64,000 nucleotides of DNA from Sphaerulina vaccinii (Eukaryota > Ascomycota > Dothideomycetes > Mycosphaerellales > Mycosphaerellaceae). This document shows, in pieces, positions 50,053 to 61,033 of this stretch. Positions within the stretch are counted from its first letter, which is position 1. Each line of letters begins with the position of its first letter. The position numbers were made by a program, and so were the translations under genes. The notes below the pieces were generated by a model. That model was not told where the DNA came from. It saw nothing but the letters and a program-made list of their open reading frames with translations, and made no database searches. The stretch spans positions 1,116,001 through 1,180,000 of the forward strand of contig JAKUDP010000002.1 of the NCBI GenBank assembly GCA_022570795.1. The letters run 5' to 3'.

Positions 50053-52713
50053 CTCTTGCCAAAATATCAGTTGAGTTGCTTGCGTGATCATCTCGCCATA
50101 CACCTTTCCGTACGACTTCCTTCTTGCCCTTTTGGCTCTCTGCATCCGTCACTTTCTACGTGTATCCGTCCTTAGACACCTCGATGCTGTGGCACGATCT
50201 TATCCTCGCTGCAGCTTGATGGAACCACGCCCGATTTGCTGCGAGAGACCGACCAAAGCAAGTCTTCCATGATGGCAACCTTCCCGAACCAAGAAGAGAA
50301 GACGACGTCTGGACTCCCATAGCTGCCTGTGTACTGACATGCAATGATGCTCCGGAGTCTCCGTATAGATCCGGCGCTCAGATCTCGCGGACTACAGGCC
50401 ACGCATATAGCGAAGAAGCTTGCGGAGAGAGGCCTCCGGCGACGATCACCAAAACATATAATAACTGCATAGCGACCTTAACAAGCAATGATAACCCTGA
50501 GAAAGCAGTGATCGTAAATAGTTGTAACGCAACTCTTCTTCTCGTTGCGGCTCAGCTCGCGGACAGATGCTAGTGGAACTCTTTACACTTTGAAAAATAC
50601 TTGGCTGATCATTTGAATTGTGCAGGTATCAGGTCGCCAGGTCGAGCGCTTCGACGTTAGCCTCAAGAGCTCCAGACTTCGTTCGAGATGCATCTTGACG
50701 GATCGTATTCCCACTATTGATCGTGGTCTATCATGCCGTTCCAGGAGTCTTACTCGCCGAAAGGCCTAGCAGGACAATCTTGAAGCCACAACGTTACGAC
50801 ACTTCTTCTCTCATCACTCTTCAACATCGTTACCAACATGCCAAGACTGTCCTTCGAGCTTATACTGATTACTGTCGGCCACGATGGACTTCCTCTGGAT
50901 CTCTGCTGGCTCGTCAACGCACTTTGGGCCCATCTTTACATATGGCCTACGAGCGCACACCTCCAGACTCGATCCAAGCCATACGCCTTTCTGGTGTCGT
51001 TCCAACGACGCTGGGTCACTGGTACGGAGTGGTTTCAGGCGTTGTGCTCATGGACTCACCAGCGAGGTGGTAACAGCATTCTGGGCATGCGGTCAACATT
51101 GCCAAGAGGCTTCGCGAACAGCTTCCTCGGGAAGTATAGTCAAGAGGAGTGGTCGTAACAGCAAAGTTAATGATCTCGACGCAATCACTTCGTGCCCTAG
51201 ACAAGCTAACATATCCCAGTGTGTAGTCAGATCGTGGTCTTCTTGGATGCTGCTCAGGAGTCCTCGCTACGGTCGTATACTCTCTGCAAGTTCCTCGCTG
51301 CCCTAATGTACTAGCGAACCAGCTGCGCAAGCAAATGGAGAAGACTATAAACAGGACATTAGATGCTCCCCGAGAAGACCACGATCTGAGCAGATCCTGG
51401 CACATGCACTTCCCTCGAGACCGAGATTTGGGTCGAAACAGCCATACGATTGAGAGGTTGGCTCTGCTGTACTCCCACCATCGATGCCATCATGATTCAC
51501 AAGCGACTGAGTCGCACATCCAACTAAGCTGTCGGAGAGATTCTGCCCCGTTCCCGGCACTATACAACGCTCTGCTTCGTGGATCCTGGAGTTCAGTGCT
51601 CGAATCAGATGCTCGATGTCCACCATCAATTCTATTGAATTCAAGTGCAAAGTCAAATATCTTTGCTCTGCATCGCGCGGGCTCATCTTCGGCCTTGGCT
51701 GTGTAGGTGGTCATTACTGGGAAAAACTCTCGCGGGCAGCGAGTATCCATTCAGAAGCAGCCAGACAGGGACAGTCTCTATGGACATGATCATTGGTGTC
51801 CGAACGACCGCAAGGCTCCTTATGTTGTTCTAACACATCAATAAGGCTCTTATGTGTCAATTGAGCAGGCGATCACTTACAGGATGCCTCCCACCAACAT
51901 AGCCTCGCATTCCCTCGGATCTGGCGAGCAGCATACAACATTGTGCCAAGCTCTTGGTTGTTGCATAGTCTTCTTTATTGCATTGATGAATCACCACTGC
52001 AATGATGTATCAGGTCACTACCTCATTTCTCGACTACGCTGTGTCGGCTATGGGCTGATCAGTATCTGACATGGGTCTCTATAGGGCAGCTCAGCGGACC
52101 ACCAACATACCAAGACTTTGCATTCATCCGTCATCCGTCAGGATCATACTCCGAAGATTATTGGATCGAGGCCTGGCCTGGCAGCGAGGTTCCATTGACC
52201 GAGTCCTTGTCCAACCTGATGAGTAGTAAGAAGGTGGTGCTTTGGATTACTTCGACGAACCAGCTACATGTATCCCGGCTCGCACTTAGCGCGCTGTGGG
52301 TAGATCGAAGCGCCCATACTCCACATCTCCACATACAACCAGATTAACCAGATTTTAGGTGGAAGTCTGGTAAGGTATAATAATAGTCTCGTAGCTTAAC
52401 GAGCAGAGCGACATGCAATGTGATATTTGATGAAGCCTTGTTCGAGGCCTGGGTTGTATAGGTGCGCAGCCAGTAAAATCGTGACATTCGTGCTCCGTCC
52501 CGTAACTCAATATCGACAATAACTTCCGAAGCATCACTGCCTGGTGCCACTCTTCCGTCCATACGGCAAGTCCATCTTTCCACCCATGAAGGACGCCCAT
52601 GGAGGTAAACAATGATCCAAGTAGCAGCGAGGATAGCTGGCTAGTGCGAAGTAACTCCTTACCTACCGCTCATGCAAATAGATGTCGAGAAAGGGGATAT
52701 CAAACCATAGACC
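50053..52713. other. Long gene-poor region with a possible coding relic at 52007-52347
   Basis: About 2.7 kb without a convincing gene. On the plus strand an open frame without a start codon runs from about 52007 to 52347 (roughly 113 codons, including PPTYQDFAFIRHPSGSYSED and KKVVLWITSTNQLHVSRLAL). It reads like protein but has no ATG and no clear acceptor. The many other short frames on both strands overlap one another and look random. Confidence 0.3.
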
Positions 52714-52720
52714 ATATATA
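52714..52720 (+). promoter_or_regulatory. TATA box of the cysteine-rich secreted protein gene
   Basis: TATATAC about 100 bp upstream of the ATG at 52822. Confidence 0.4.
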
Positions 52721-52821
52721 CTCGTTGCACTTACCATTCTCATCCTCTCAATCCACACACTCATTAATCAACAAACCCAAGCAGTGCACACTCCTTCACA
52801 CCAAACTCAACTGTACCGACA

Positions 52822-53278
52822 ATGCTCGCGCTCACCTTCTTCCTCCTCCCTCTAGGAGTTCTCTCCCTCGCACAAGGCCACGGCTCACACAAAAAAGGCG
52901 GGCAGCCTACACTGAAGTGCCAAAACCAACAAGCCAAGCTCTACTGCTCGAACGTCGCGAACACCATCGATCCTGAGGATCCGGGCCTCATCATGGGTGG
53001 CACACAGTGCAGCGGTAAGTCTCTCTTGGGCAATGGCCATCTCAAGCCATATGATGAGACATGATGATATGGCAATGGCTTGTGTCCTAACGAATGCAGG
53101 TCTCTTCCAAACCGATCCAGAATGTCCCGATGGATTGTACCCGATCTTGCCAGCTCATGTGGTCCACAATGATTGTCCGTCATTTTGCTCAAGCGAGGTA
53201 TGTTACGGGTGTTTTCAATTCTGCTTTATGGAGGGAACCTGATGGGAGAATTAGTATGCTTGTTGTCCCCGGGAGTAG
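52822..53278 (+). CDS. Small cysteine-rich secreted protein (effector-like)
   Basis: Exon 1 52822-53014 encodes a signal peptide (LALTFFLLPLGVLSLAQG) and three Cys. Exon 2 53100-53197 (after an 85 bp intron, GTAAGT...TGCAG) has three more Cys (ECPDG, DCPSFC). A donor GTATGT at 53198, a CTGAT branch and an AG at 53253-53254 give a third exon reading YACCPRE and a stop: 104 residues and eight Cys. If that intron is retained, the frame ends at 53242 with nine Cys. A second acceptor with a duplicated exon start lies at 53399. The even cysteine count favours splicing. The size, secretion signal and cysteine content fit candidate effectors or apoplastic proteins; no function can be assigned. Confidence 0.6.
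53252..53274. repeat. 23 bp exact direct repeat, copy 1 (acceptor plus exon start)
   Basis: Begins TAGTATGCTTG and ends CCCCGGGA; identical to 53397-53419. It contains a splice acceptor and the CC-containing exon start. Confidence 0.85.
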
Positions 53279-53396
53279 AAGTGGAAACGACATGCCCACT
53301 GGTTGATGGCAACTATCCGACGGAGGTGAATCATGGTAGTGCTTCCATGAGATCATTGGTCGAGGTCTGCTTCTTGAGTGGTGCTGACTAGAGAGA

Positions 53397-53419
53397 TAGT
53401 ATGCTTGTTGTCCCCGGGA
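53397..53419. repeat. 23 bp exact direct repeat, copy 2
   Basis: Preceded by GTGCTGAC, a good branch site. Splicing from 53198 to 53400 would give a 19-residue tail (YACCPRDPAQQSDAWQEPP) ending at 53459. Confidence 0.85.
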
Positions 53420-53755
53420 TCCCGCTCAGCAGTCCGACGCATGGCAGGAACCACCGTAGTTCCCGTGCTCATATCGATGGTTGGCGTGCATCGGAGGTGT
53501 CTCAAGGTCATGGCAGATGTTATACTTTTGGCAGTGATCCATTCACATACCAAGATCGGGAGAGTGTGTGGCGTTTTGGAGAATGCAAGTCAGCTTGTTT
53601 CGCCGACTTCGCTTTTCGCTGTATCTGTACAATCATGTTGCTCATAGCAACCATTCAGTTCTTCCGAACCTCATGAACATGTGTATCGATATGTGAAGTC
53701 AAGATGCGGGATCAAGCGGCTGCCTGCCTATTCCATTAACCTACAGAGACACCAC

Positions 53756-55036
53756 CTAGTCGAAACTGACCTTCACGAGCGGGACTGGTGGAATCATCTT
53801 CAGCTTCGCGAAGTCCTTGGAAACTTCCAGAAGAGCTTCCGAGGAGTCCACAAAGCCATGCCATCCCAGCTTGCGAGACTTGTCCATCGAGAAGAGGAGA
53901 GCTGCAGGTCGGCAAAGAGAGCCATCAAGAAAGCCGAACACTCGATCAACATCGCGAAGCTCCTGGGTGAGGCCATACTCCTTGACGACATCGCTCCACG
54001 CCGCTTGCACCTCCGGCTTCTTCGCCCAGTCCACTAGCGTGAACTTCCGTCTGGTGATGCCCTTCGGGCCGTATCCTCTTGGATTGAATCGACTCTCGGT
54101 CTCCACATACTGGTCGCCATCTTGAGGACCTCTCGATTCTATGCCATACCAGCCAGCGATGCGTGGCCAAGCGCCCTCCCACGTGAAGGCAGAATTATCG
54201 CAAGTATTGTACTTTTGATTCGGAGGGCCTAACAGTACAGCCCACTCTTCTTGGTAAGCGTTCAGCTGAGCGGCCGACATGCTCTGAGGCATTTGCCACG
54301 AGCTGATATCTCCTGGAAACTCGATTGGCTTGCCAAGCTTGTGGCAGACCACCGCATATACTGCCAGCGGGAATGCAACGTTCATGGCTGCATCGGGCAC
54401 TGCGCCGACGATGGGTCCAGGCATATGCACACTCCAGCCGCAGCCGGTCCTCTTTGCATACTGAAACACCAGATCCTCTTGAGGATAGTAGAAGTTGGGC
54501 TCGAGCCCAACTCTGGGATCTGTCTCTTCCTGCGGTACTTTCGTCGGTCCGAGATGACCACCGTAGTTCTTCGCGCCGGTTTGGAGCATAAACCTCTTTG
54601 GCGTCACAGCAGCCAACTTCAATGCCTGCAGAAAGTTGTCCAACAGCTTCGAGTTCACCTCGACCAGCTCTTCTGCATTCGACCACAAGCCCGCACCAGC
54701 CTTGGGCGTTGGCTGGATATAGCTGAAGAAGAACACATGGTCTGCCTGCACTTGATGCCCCTTCAACACCTCTGCGATCTCTGCTGGCTCCTTCAGAAAG
54801 TCCACTGCTATGTGTTCCACATTGCTCGGAAGTCCTCCAGATGTCAACGGAGGCCTACGGCTCAGACATAGGATACGTTTCCATCTTTTCGGATCCTCCG
54901 ACAGGACTTTCAGCATGTAATGCCCACTAATGCCATTCGCACCAGTGATGATTGCGATAAGACCGGTGAGGTCGGACGGATATAGTGGCAGGCCGTGGAA
55001 TATGCCTCTGCTTTGGATCTGTTGCACTGACATCAT
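53756..55036 (-). CDS. PRISE-type short-chain reductase (progesterone 5-beta-reductase/iridoid synthase-like)
   Basis: ATG at 55036 (MMSVQQIQSRG; a second ATG at 55033; the frame reads to a GTG at 55087 with no support) gives 426 residues. A Rossmann nucleotide-binding start IAIITGANGISGHYMLKVLS is near residue 28, then the NADP-type LSRRPP, HVFFFSYI and the catalytic-region TGAKNYGGHLG (about 152). GWSVHMPGPIVGAVPDAAMN and the C-terminal RDVDRVFGFLDGS match fungal SirQ/PRISE-like proteins. The family reduces enone substrates with NAD(P)H, often in secondary metabolism; the substrate here is unknown. No biosynthetic core enzyme is adjacent. Confidence 0.85.
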   Translation of the reverse strand: MMSVQQIQSRGIFHGLPLYPSDLTGLIAIITGANGISGHYMLKVLSEDPKRWKRILCLSRRPPLTSGGLPSNVEHIAVDFLKEPAEIAEVLKGHQVQADHVFFFSYIQPTPKAGAGLWSNAEELVEVNSKLLDNFLQALKLAAVTPKRFMLQTGAKNYGGHLGPTKVPQEETDPRVGLEPNFYYPQEDLVFQYAKRTGCGWSVHMPGPIVGAVPDAAMNVAFPLAVYAVVCHKLGKPIEFPGDISSWQMPQSMSAAQLNAYQEEWAVLLGPPNQKYNTCDNSAFTWEGAWPRIAGWYGIESRGPQDGDQYVETESRFNPRGYGPKGITRRKFTLVDWAKKPEVQAAWSDVVKEYGLTQELRDVDRVFGFLDGSLCRPAALLFSMDKSRKLGWHGFVDSSEALLEVSKDFAKLKMIPPVPLVKVSFD

Positions 55037-55858
55037 GAGTCCTCGCTGCGCGGGAATGAGTATGATTTCTTTTGGTAAGTTCTCCACGAGCCATCATTCT
55101 GGAGTATCACCTGTACCTCTATCAGTACCATTACCTTGGTTGTCCCCTCTTCAGAGTTCTACAGCTGCAGCTGCCAGCGGGGTTCTTCCACTCATTGTCT
55201 CCAGGGACAGCCCTATTCTGCTGACGACCAACATCGTACACGAAACTCTTTACGATGCCTGAGTCCGACCACATGGCAACACAGCCTGGATATCAATAGA
55301 ATGGTATGCTCGTAGGTCTGCGAATGCGAGACTGTTCTGAGCAAGAAAGATCGGTTGAGACGCATGCGTGTGCGACGTGCGTCGAAGACCAGACGTGGTG
55401 CAGACGAACCCGAGAGCCACTAAATCCTTGGGAACGGACTTATCAAGGCATATGATTGGGTAGAGACTCCTTCGCTATCTCCAAGCGCATGCGTTCGGAT
55501 ATTCGCTTGGCCCATGTGTGTAAACGCCGATGCCGTCGACGCCGTCCTTGTCATCGTGCTCTTCCTGGTCAATCTTCCCGTTCACTGCCTGCAGTTGGTG
55601 GATGGCGTGCCTAGGATTGGGTTCGAGGCTGTTGCCAATTGTCTGGGGTGTGAGTCCTAAGTCCACCAAATTCCAGACCATGATAGATATAAGTATGTGA
55701 CCCACCCTCCCCTAGGCTGGTCTACTCCAACTACCACTACCATCTCGAGACAGTCTATGTTACATATCTAGAACCACATAGCTTGATATCTATACCACCT
55801 TTACACTGGAGCAACTACTTCTCAAGCTGCCTCATCACCACGAACGGCCACCATAACA
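55037..55858. promoter_or_regulatory. Divergent intergenic region, PRISE gene to small gene at 55859
   Basis: 822 bp without a supported gene. A TATAAG at 55689 and AT-rich sequence at 55760-55800 may belong to the promoter of the gene at 55859. Confidence 0.35.
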
Positions 55859-56092
55859 ATGCCTTTCTCATTCAATACACGACGGACATCTACACAGAGC
55901 GACGACAGCTCAAACTCATCTCGATCATCTATTGACGAGGCTCTCATGGCTACAACCTTGCCATTAGCTCCAAGAGAAGACAACTTTCAGATGTCGGAAC
56001 AGACTCGCCAGCAAAGACTTCTTGCCAAATGCAAGCGTGCGAATGTCGAACCATGGAAGAGTGCAAAGCTCCTCACGACTAGCCGTGAGTGA
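55859..56092 (+). CDS. Small unknown protein (77 residues)
   Basis: ATG at 55859 after a C/A-rich leader (CACCATAACA). The product is polar: a Ser-rich start (STQSDDSSNSSRSSIDE), then a charged helix (QTRQQRLLAKCKRANVEPW). It could extend by splicing, as CCGTGAGTGAG just before the stop resembles a donor, but no acceptor was chosen. No domain is recognised. Confidence 0.4.
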   Translation: MPFSFNTRRTSTQSDDSSNSSRSSIDEALMATTLPLAPREDNFQMSEQTRQQRLLAKCKRANVEPWKSAKLLTTSRE

Positions 56093-56774
56093 GTGAGCAA
56101 GCAAGCAAGCCAGCCATACGAGCATAGGAATGTGTTTCGTGTGCGAGGAGGACAGAAACTACACTGCACCATAAGTCTCGAAGGATATCATCATGGGCGC
56201 CACCAGGACAGACTATCACGATCAAAAGCGACATGCCGTTCTGCCATAGAATTGAGAATGGGCTTTGCAAAGTTGAGGAGGAGATCGCGTACAGGCAAGC
56301 TGCAGTCTAGACTGTGCCCGCTACAGGGTATGCTGTTGGAATGAAGGTTTACTTCTCAAACTGAGGAAGGCCAGCTACTTGGCCGAAAGCTGGGAGGAAC
56401 TAATTGGTTGTGAGAGATAGCTATAGTAGGGAACATGGGCTTTCTCTGAAGATTCAATGATACGAATTAGCTTCACATACGTGTTTCCTCTTCTTTCGTT
56501 GCTTCGAATTGTCCCTGCGATCGAGATCCTCCCGTGCACTCCAAGAGTGGTATGTGATGTATAGTGATCATCAATGCAAGCCATTCTCTAGCGGCCAGCG
56601 GCTACAGAACCGCTTATCAATGCATACAGATCTATGACCGATCAGGGTACTGCGTTGCACATCGCGGACCAGCGTCCGGACAGAAGACAAGCTGCTGACT
56701 CAGGCTTATCTGCCGGAGGTCTCCTCGACAGCACTTCCTGGTCTATAACCTTGGCGTAAACATAGCCTCTGTGC
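56093..56774. other. Intergenic, no gene supported
   Basis: About 680 bp between the small gene and the 3' end of the Myb/SANT-like gene. Nothing further is visible. Confidence 0.35.
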
Positions 56775-57163
56775 TCATACAACTGCAGAGTGACCTTCGC
56801 TATCTATGTACGCTCTCAGCACGACGACGAGTTCTGGCAGCTTTGCTGTCTGGAGACTTGTTAGCTCAGCTTGATGCGTTGCCCAGAGATGTCCCACTTT
56901 TACAACCCCGAAGTGCTCCATCTTGACTTCATTTTCTTCGTACATAAATTTCACGCGCTCGCGGACTTCGTCGATTGTGGGGGCGGCTATAAGATGAACT
57001 TAGCTCACGCGTAAGTGTTTCCGTTGCAAGAGGACTTACCGCCGAAGCAAGTGCGGATAAGTTGGGCAATAGGACCGAAGTCGTATGCCGGAGAGATGTC
57101 TTTTCGGAAAGTGAACATGAGCAACACTCTATCGCTTTCTGGGGTCCACGTGAATTGCGCCAT
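56775..57163 (-). CDS. Small Myb/SANT-like protein, two exons
   Basis: Exon 1 57163-57040 and exon 2 56986-56775, joined over a 53 bp intron (GTAAGT...TTATAG), give 111 residues. It begins MAQFTWTPESDRVLLMF, the Trp-Thr-Pro-Glu pattern of a large class of small fungal proteins with one Myb/SANT-like helix-turn-helix unit; the second exon continues TIDEVRERVKFMYEENE. The frame also extends upstream to 57304, but MAQFTW is the customary start. DNA or chromatin binding is only a family guess; the fold is inferred from the pattern. Confidence 0.6.
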
Positions 57164-57459
57164 CGCTGGCTGTCTCTGAGCTGTGGCGCTGCTCGGAATC
57201 TGGTAGGTATGGAGGCGTGCTGGCTTAGAAGGTGTGATGGCCGCAGAGACTCGAGTCGCGATGTCGAGGTTGCTGTCGTGAGGCGAAAGGGCAATGGCAA
57301 ACAAAGGGCCTTAACTCACTTCGAGATGGCGGCTCTATCCAGCTCATGTCAGGCTTGGCACCTCGACTGTGCTGTTTTCGCCACTTCATACTTCTCGACA
57401 CTTGCACGCCGACCGCAGCAAGCTCATTGAACGACACTGTAGCACGACGGCAACAATTT

Positions 57460-57734
57460 CAGGTGCCGAGCTCAGACTCCTGCAGGACTGCCTCTCCCAC
57501 AACCGGCTCGCGACGCACTTCTCATTTCTCTGCCAGCATCTGTCACCAACAGGTCGAAGAACTCGAACTGTCTGTTGGAAAGCTCTGCGCCGCGTCGGCA
57601 TCTTGCCATCTTGCCGCAAGGCAGCAATGGCCAAGAGTGTCGAGCTTTCTCCGCGCGCTGGCGGCGATCCGGCCAACGACAGCGGTATCGGCAAAGTGCC
57701 TTCAGTCCTTGTGAAGATGGAGGCAGAACGATAG
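57460..57734 (+). other. Possible coding fragment (small-protein-like), no clear start
   Basis: An open plus-strand frame after an acceptor-like TTTCAG at 57457-57462 reads ELRLLQDCLSHNRLATHFSF, RTRTVCWKALRRVG and KVPSVLVKMEAER before TAG. The charge pattern resembles the small Myb-like proteins next door. No ATG or upstream exon was found, so it may be a relic. Confidence 0.25.
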
Positions 57735-57849
57735 ACACAAGAACCTGACCGCATGAACAGAGACCTGGCCATCAGCCCAGCACCGCTCGCGGCAACAACG
57801 GAGAAGCAGGGATCCAGAATCACGGCTACCACAAGCTTTTGTCAATTCC

Positions 57850-58176
57850 AGCTCGATATACTTTGCGTCCGGGACGGACCCTCGCCTGTGCCTTTCCAGG
57901 GCTCCCGACTGCGGTAAAGTGTCCAAGAACAACTCAACTTTTCGCGCACATCAGCGCGAGATGCACTCGGCACCTGGGAAGAAGGCACCAGTCTCCCACG
58001 AGGCCATCGAGTCAGCGGCCGTATACAAGTCCAAAGGCGGCTATGCCTTTAGACGTGTTCACTACTTGCGACTCTGCGTCCGTCTCGAGCTCGCCCTTCT
58101 GGACATAAGCTCGGAGTGTGGAAGGTCCACTCCACGTTCGTGCCCACTTCTGTGTCGTGGACATCGGCATGTCTGA
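57850..58176 (+). other. Possible zinc-finger-like coding fragment, no clear start
   Basis: One frame reads APDCGKVSKNNSTFRAHQRE followed by MHSAPGKKA, with Cys and HxxxxH spaced roughly as the second half of a C2H2 finger, then KSKGGYAFRRVHYL. The first cysteine pair is not cleanly spaced and there is no start codon. It may be an exon of an unresolved gene or a remnant. Confidence 0.25.
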
Positions 58177-59809
58177 TGTCGAAGTTGCAATACTTCAAGG
58201 TGATACAGTATGAATCGGTTCCTGGCTCACAGTGCAGCACCTCGGTGTTTCTTCAACATCTCGGGAGTCTACAAAGTTGTATAGAGCTCCAGAATGTAAT
58301 AGCCAGAAGTCGATTCTTCTGGGTTTGAGCGCTTCTGGGTCGTGGCTACTGCCCTGATCGTGTTCTACCAAGCCGACCTAGAATTACACATCTCCTGCAT
58401 CTCTTCCCGGCCCAGTTGTCATCAGTCCTCATGCCTGGCTCCAATCTCTCCAGCTCTTTACGCTCATTTCATGCGAGGCACCTGGTTTCCCACTGCTCGT
58501 CTTTACCGCCCTGCGATTATTGGTGTGACCAAGCAGAGAAGCCGGACTGCGAAAAGTACTCTTGTCGACCGCATACTGGATCGCATCTCTATCCCAGGCT
58601 GATGAAGGGGAGTCGCACTTTCATGCCTCTCATCGTGGCGTCGGCGTTGCTCATACTGTGAGCTGTTTCTGCAGTGTTCCTACCACGGTGCATCCAGTCA
58701 TATCCAGGCAGGTGAAGGCAGATCGCACGGTATGGTCTCAAGCTGGCGCTCTCGTTAGACGTGAGGTGGTGGTGATGGTGGTGATTGCCGAAGCCCTTCC
58801 TCGCGCCAAACCCAATCTCACGCGTCGCACTTTCCTCTTTTCAGTCACTGCAACAAATGCTGCCCTGTTCGTTCACAACATCATCCTCGACTTTTCTATC
58901 ACCTATTCCCATCCATACCGCACGCATACGGAACATTCTCGCCTTAATCGCATCACGCTCTCGGCAGCGTGACGCGCCGCTTTGGAGAGCACCGTCAGAA
59001 GCATCTGCCATCACTTCTCCCCGACAATTGACAAAGCATACGCAATTCCGAGTGGACGCACGGAATTCTGAGGAGAGATACTGCATTAGCAATAATGCCA
59101 GACAAAGCTCTATAAGCACCTCGTATTCGACTAGTCTAGCCTAAGACAGACGAGTTACACAGGCCGACTTCCGATCTACTGCGAGAGCACACACCAGCTT
59201 TGCTATATCAAGAAACGGCATACTTGTTATAGCGCGTGGAAAGTCTTAGCAACCCGTGTCGACACTACTGTCTTTCGAAGTTCAACGAGCGCGAGCGCCA
59301 CAGCGCGATGAATTCCGCATGATTCTCGGTACCACAAACGAACGGCATGGACAATTCTGCACTGCCACGCAAGAAAGGGTCTCTACACCAATAGTGCCCA
59401 TTAGGGACCGAACTGCGCTCTCGAGATATCGTGGTGTAGTCGCTATGCGCGACTTCTTGTACCGCATGCCGGCTCATCCGATGTCACGGCATCGACGTTG
59501 CCGTACTATTCGAGAATATGCACTGTGTCGTGCTACATACATCTGGTGGTAGGTGTAGTAGTACAAACGAGCCCTGTCTTGCCGACGATAGTGAGTTCTC
59601 GCACTGTCTTATACATCACTGAACTATGAAACAGAGAAAGAATGAAACGGATCCAGCTTCGATCTCCAACCATCTGGACTCAATAAGTGCAACAACAGAA
59701 CAAAGTATTGTACACAACGGAAACGAGAGAACAATCATCGAACATCGTTGCAGGGCTATACCTCTGGCTGAATTCTGACCCCGAGTACATTCACCACGAT
59801 CTTTCCAAC
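58177..59809. other. Gene-poor region
   Basis: About 1.6 kb. Frames are short, overlap on both strands and lack domains. The right end is the upstream region of the gene at 59810; a GTG-started extension of that gene (from 59687) is not supported. Confidence 0.4.
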
Positions 59810-60520
59810 ATGGCTGTTCGACAACGCGCCGACACTCTGACACGCCTTCACGGAACACACGCCTCCTTCTGCAAGCGCCTTACCATGACCGAAATACATT
59901 ACCTGGACATTGGACTAGAGTACCACGCCCTCCCGCTTCAGCTGCGACGGGCGACAGGAGTAGCACAAGCGGACTGTACAGCTGCTTTCGTCGTAAACGA
60001 CAGTGCCACCACACCAGACTGCATCGGCTACCTCGACGACCTTCGCGAGTTGTGTACCGCCAGTGCACACCATCTGGAACACTACGACCTAGACGCTGCC
60101 AAGATCGCTGTCGAGACAGGGCTAGAGCTGTTGGAAGCGCTGAGCGATCACTTAGTGGCTGTGCAGATATGCGTAGACCTGTTGCATCGGCAATTTAGCG
60201 ATGACATGGACAATAAGGTGGAGTTTGCAGAGGGGAGTGAGTATCGACTGGCACTTCGGCCTGAGCAGGGACTCGAGAAGCATGAACTGCTGCGCTGCTG
60301 GGTGGTAGCTCTGCCTGAGGTGAGAGAGTGGTTTCGAAACGGCGCTGTCCGAAGTGAGTATGAGGCGCTATGGTTGACGGTCAGCGCTGGAGGGCAAGCA
60401 AGGCTGCCCCTTGGCAGCGGGGAAGTGAGCTCGGGTGTAAGTGAGGATGAAGTGAAGTACGCTGAGAAGCTGAAACGCAGGAAGAGGGCCATGAAGGATG
60501 AAGATACAGGGATTGCCTAA
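59810..60520 (+). CDS. Unknown helical protein, member A of a tandem paralog pair
   Basis: ATG at 59810 (MAVRQRADTLTRLHG) gives 236 residues. It is predicted mostly helical, soluble, without signal peptide, and ends in a basic tail (KYAEKLKRRKRAMKDEDTG). The segment from HYLDIGLEYHALPLQLRR through VVNDSATTPDCIGYLDDLRE to LELLEALSDHLV lines up with the protein encoded at 61034-61723, with shared YH-x-LPL, V-x-DS, LR-E and a long Leu-rich helix. I do not recognise the family. No intron is needed. Confidence 0.65.
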   Translation: MAVRQRADTLTRLHGTHASFCKRLTMTEIHYLDIGLEYHALPLQLRRATGVAQADCTAAFVVNDSATTPDCIGYLDDLRELCTASAHHLEHYDLDAAKIAVETGLELLEALSDHLVAVQICVDLLHRQFSDDMDNKVEFAEGSEYRLALRPEQGLEKHELLRCWVVALPEVREWFRNGAVRSEYEALWLTVSAGGQARLPLGSGEVSSGVSEDEVKYAEKLKRRKRAMKDEDTGIA

Positions 60521-60866
60521 GAGGTGTTCTTCCAATGTACATTAGCATGATGTGGTCCGGAGTAGATATGACAAAGTCATATTGCGTTCACGCCTGATGT
60601 CTCTGCACCTACCCTGCGATGAAGCTGCAGCTTTCCGGTAGCATGATGATTGCTTGATGCTCCAGCGCGGCTTCAATGTCTCGTGGTATAAACAACTTGC
60701 AGCTACCCGTCTGCTAAATCACCTCTGGCACGATGCACGTGTCTGCCTTGCTGCCTTCACTTCGAACAGATGACGTCTCCTTCACCTGTCTCGGCAACGG
60801 CGCTATTGTCTCAGCTGTCTTGTGTCACACTGCTTCAGCCACCTAACAATAACATCAAGCGTGCCA
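60521..60866. other. Intergenic between the tandem paralogs
   Basis: About 350 bp, containing the promoter of the second gene. No gene is seen. Confidence 0.35.
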
Positions 60867-60873
60867 TATAAAG
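60867..60873 (+). promoter_or_regulatory. TATA box of paralog B
   Basis: TATAAAG, 161 bp upstream of the ATG at 61034; a spliced or long leader is possible. Confidence 0.4.
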
Positions 60874-61033
60874 CTTCCAGGCGCCAGCGTTCGCGAGCTA
60901 AGTTGCTTCATTGTCGTCAACAGCACAACTTCACCTCCGCCGAAGCGAAAATCAAACAACTCGCGCCTTAACCTCCACCAAGCCATTAAATAGCACCTCC
61001 ATCCAAACATCTCCCAAGACAAACACATCAGAA

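Noticed and set aside
57386..57832. 148-codon minus-strand frame
   Set aside because: It overlaps other frames on both strands and shows no domain; its start lies in sequence that reads better on the plus strand.
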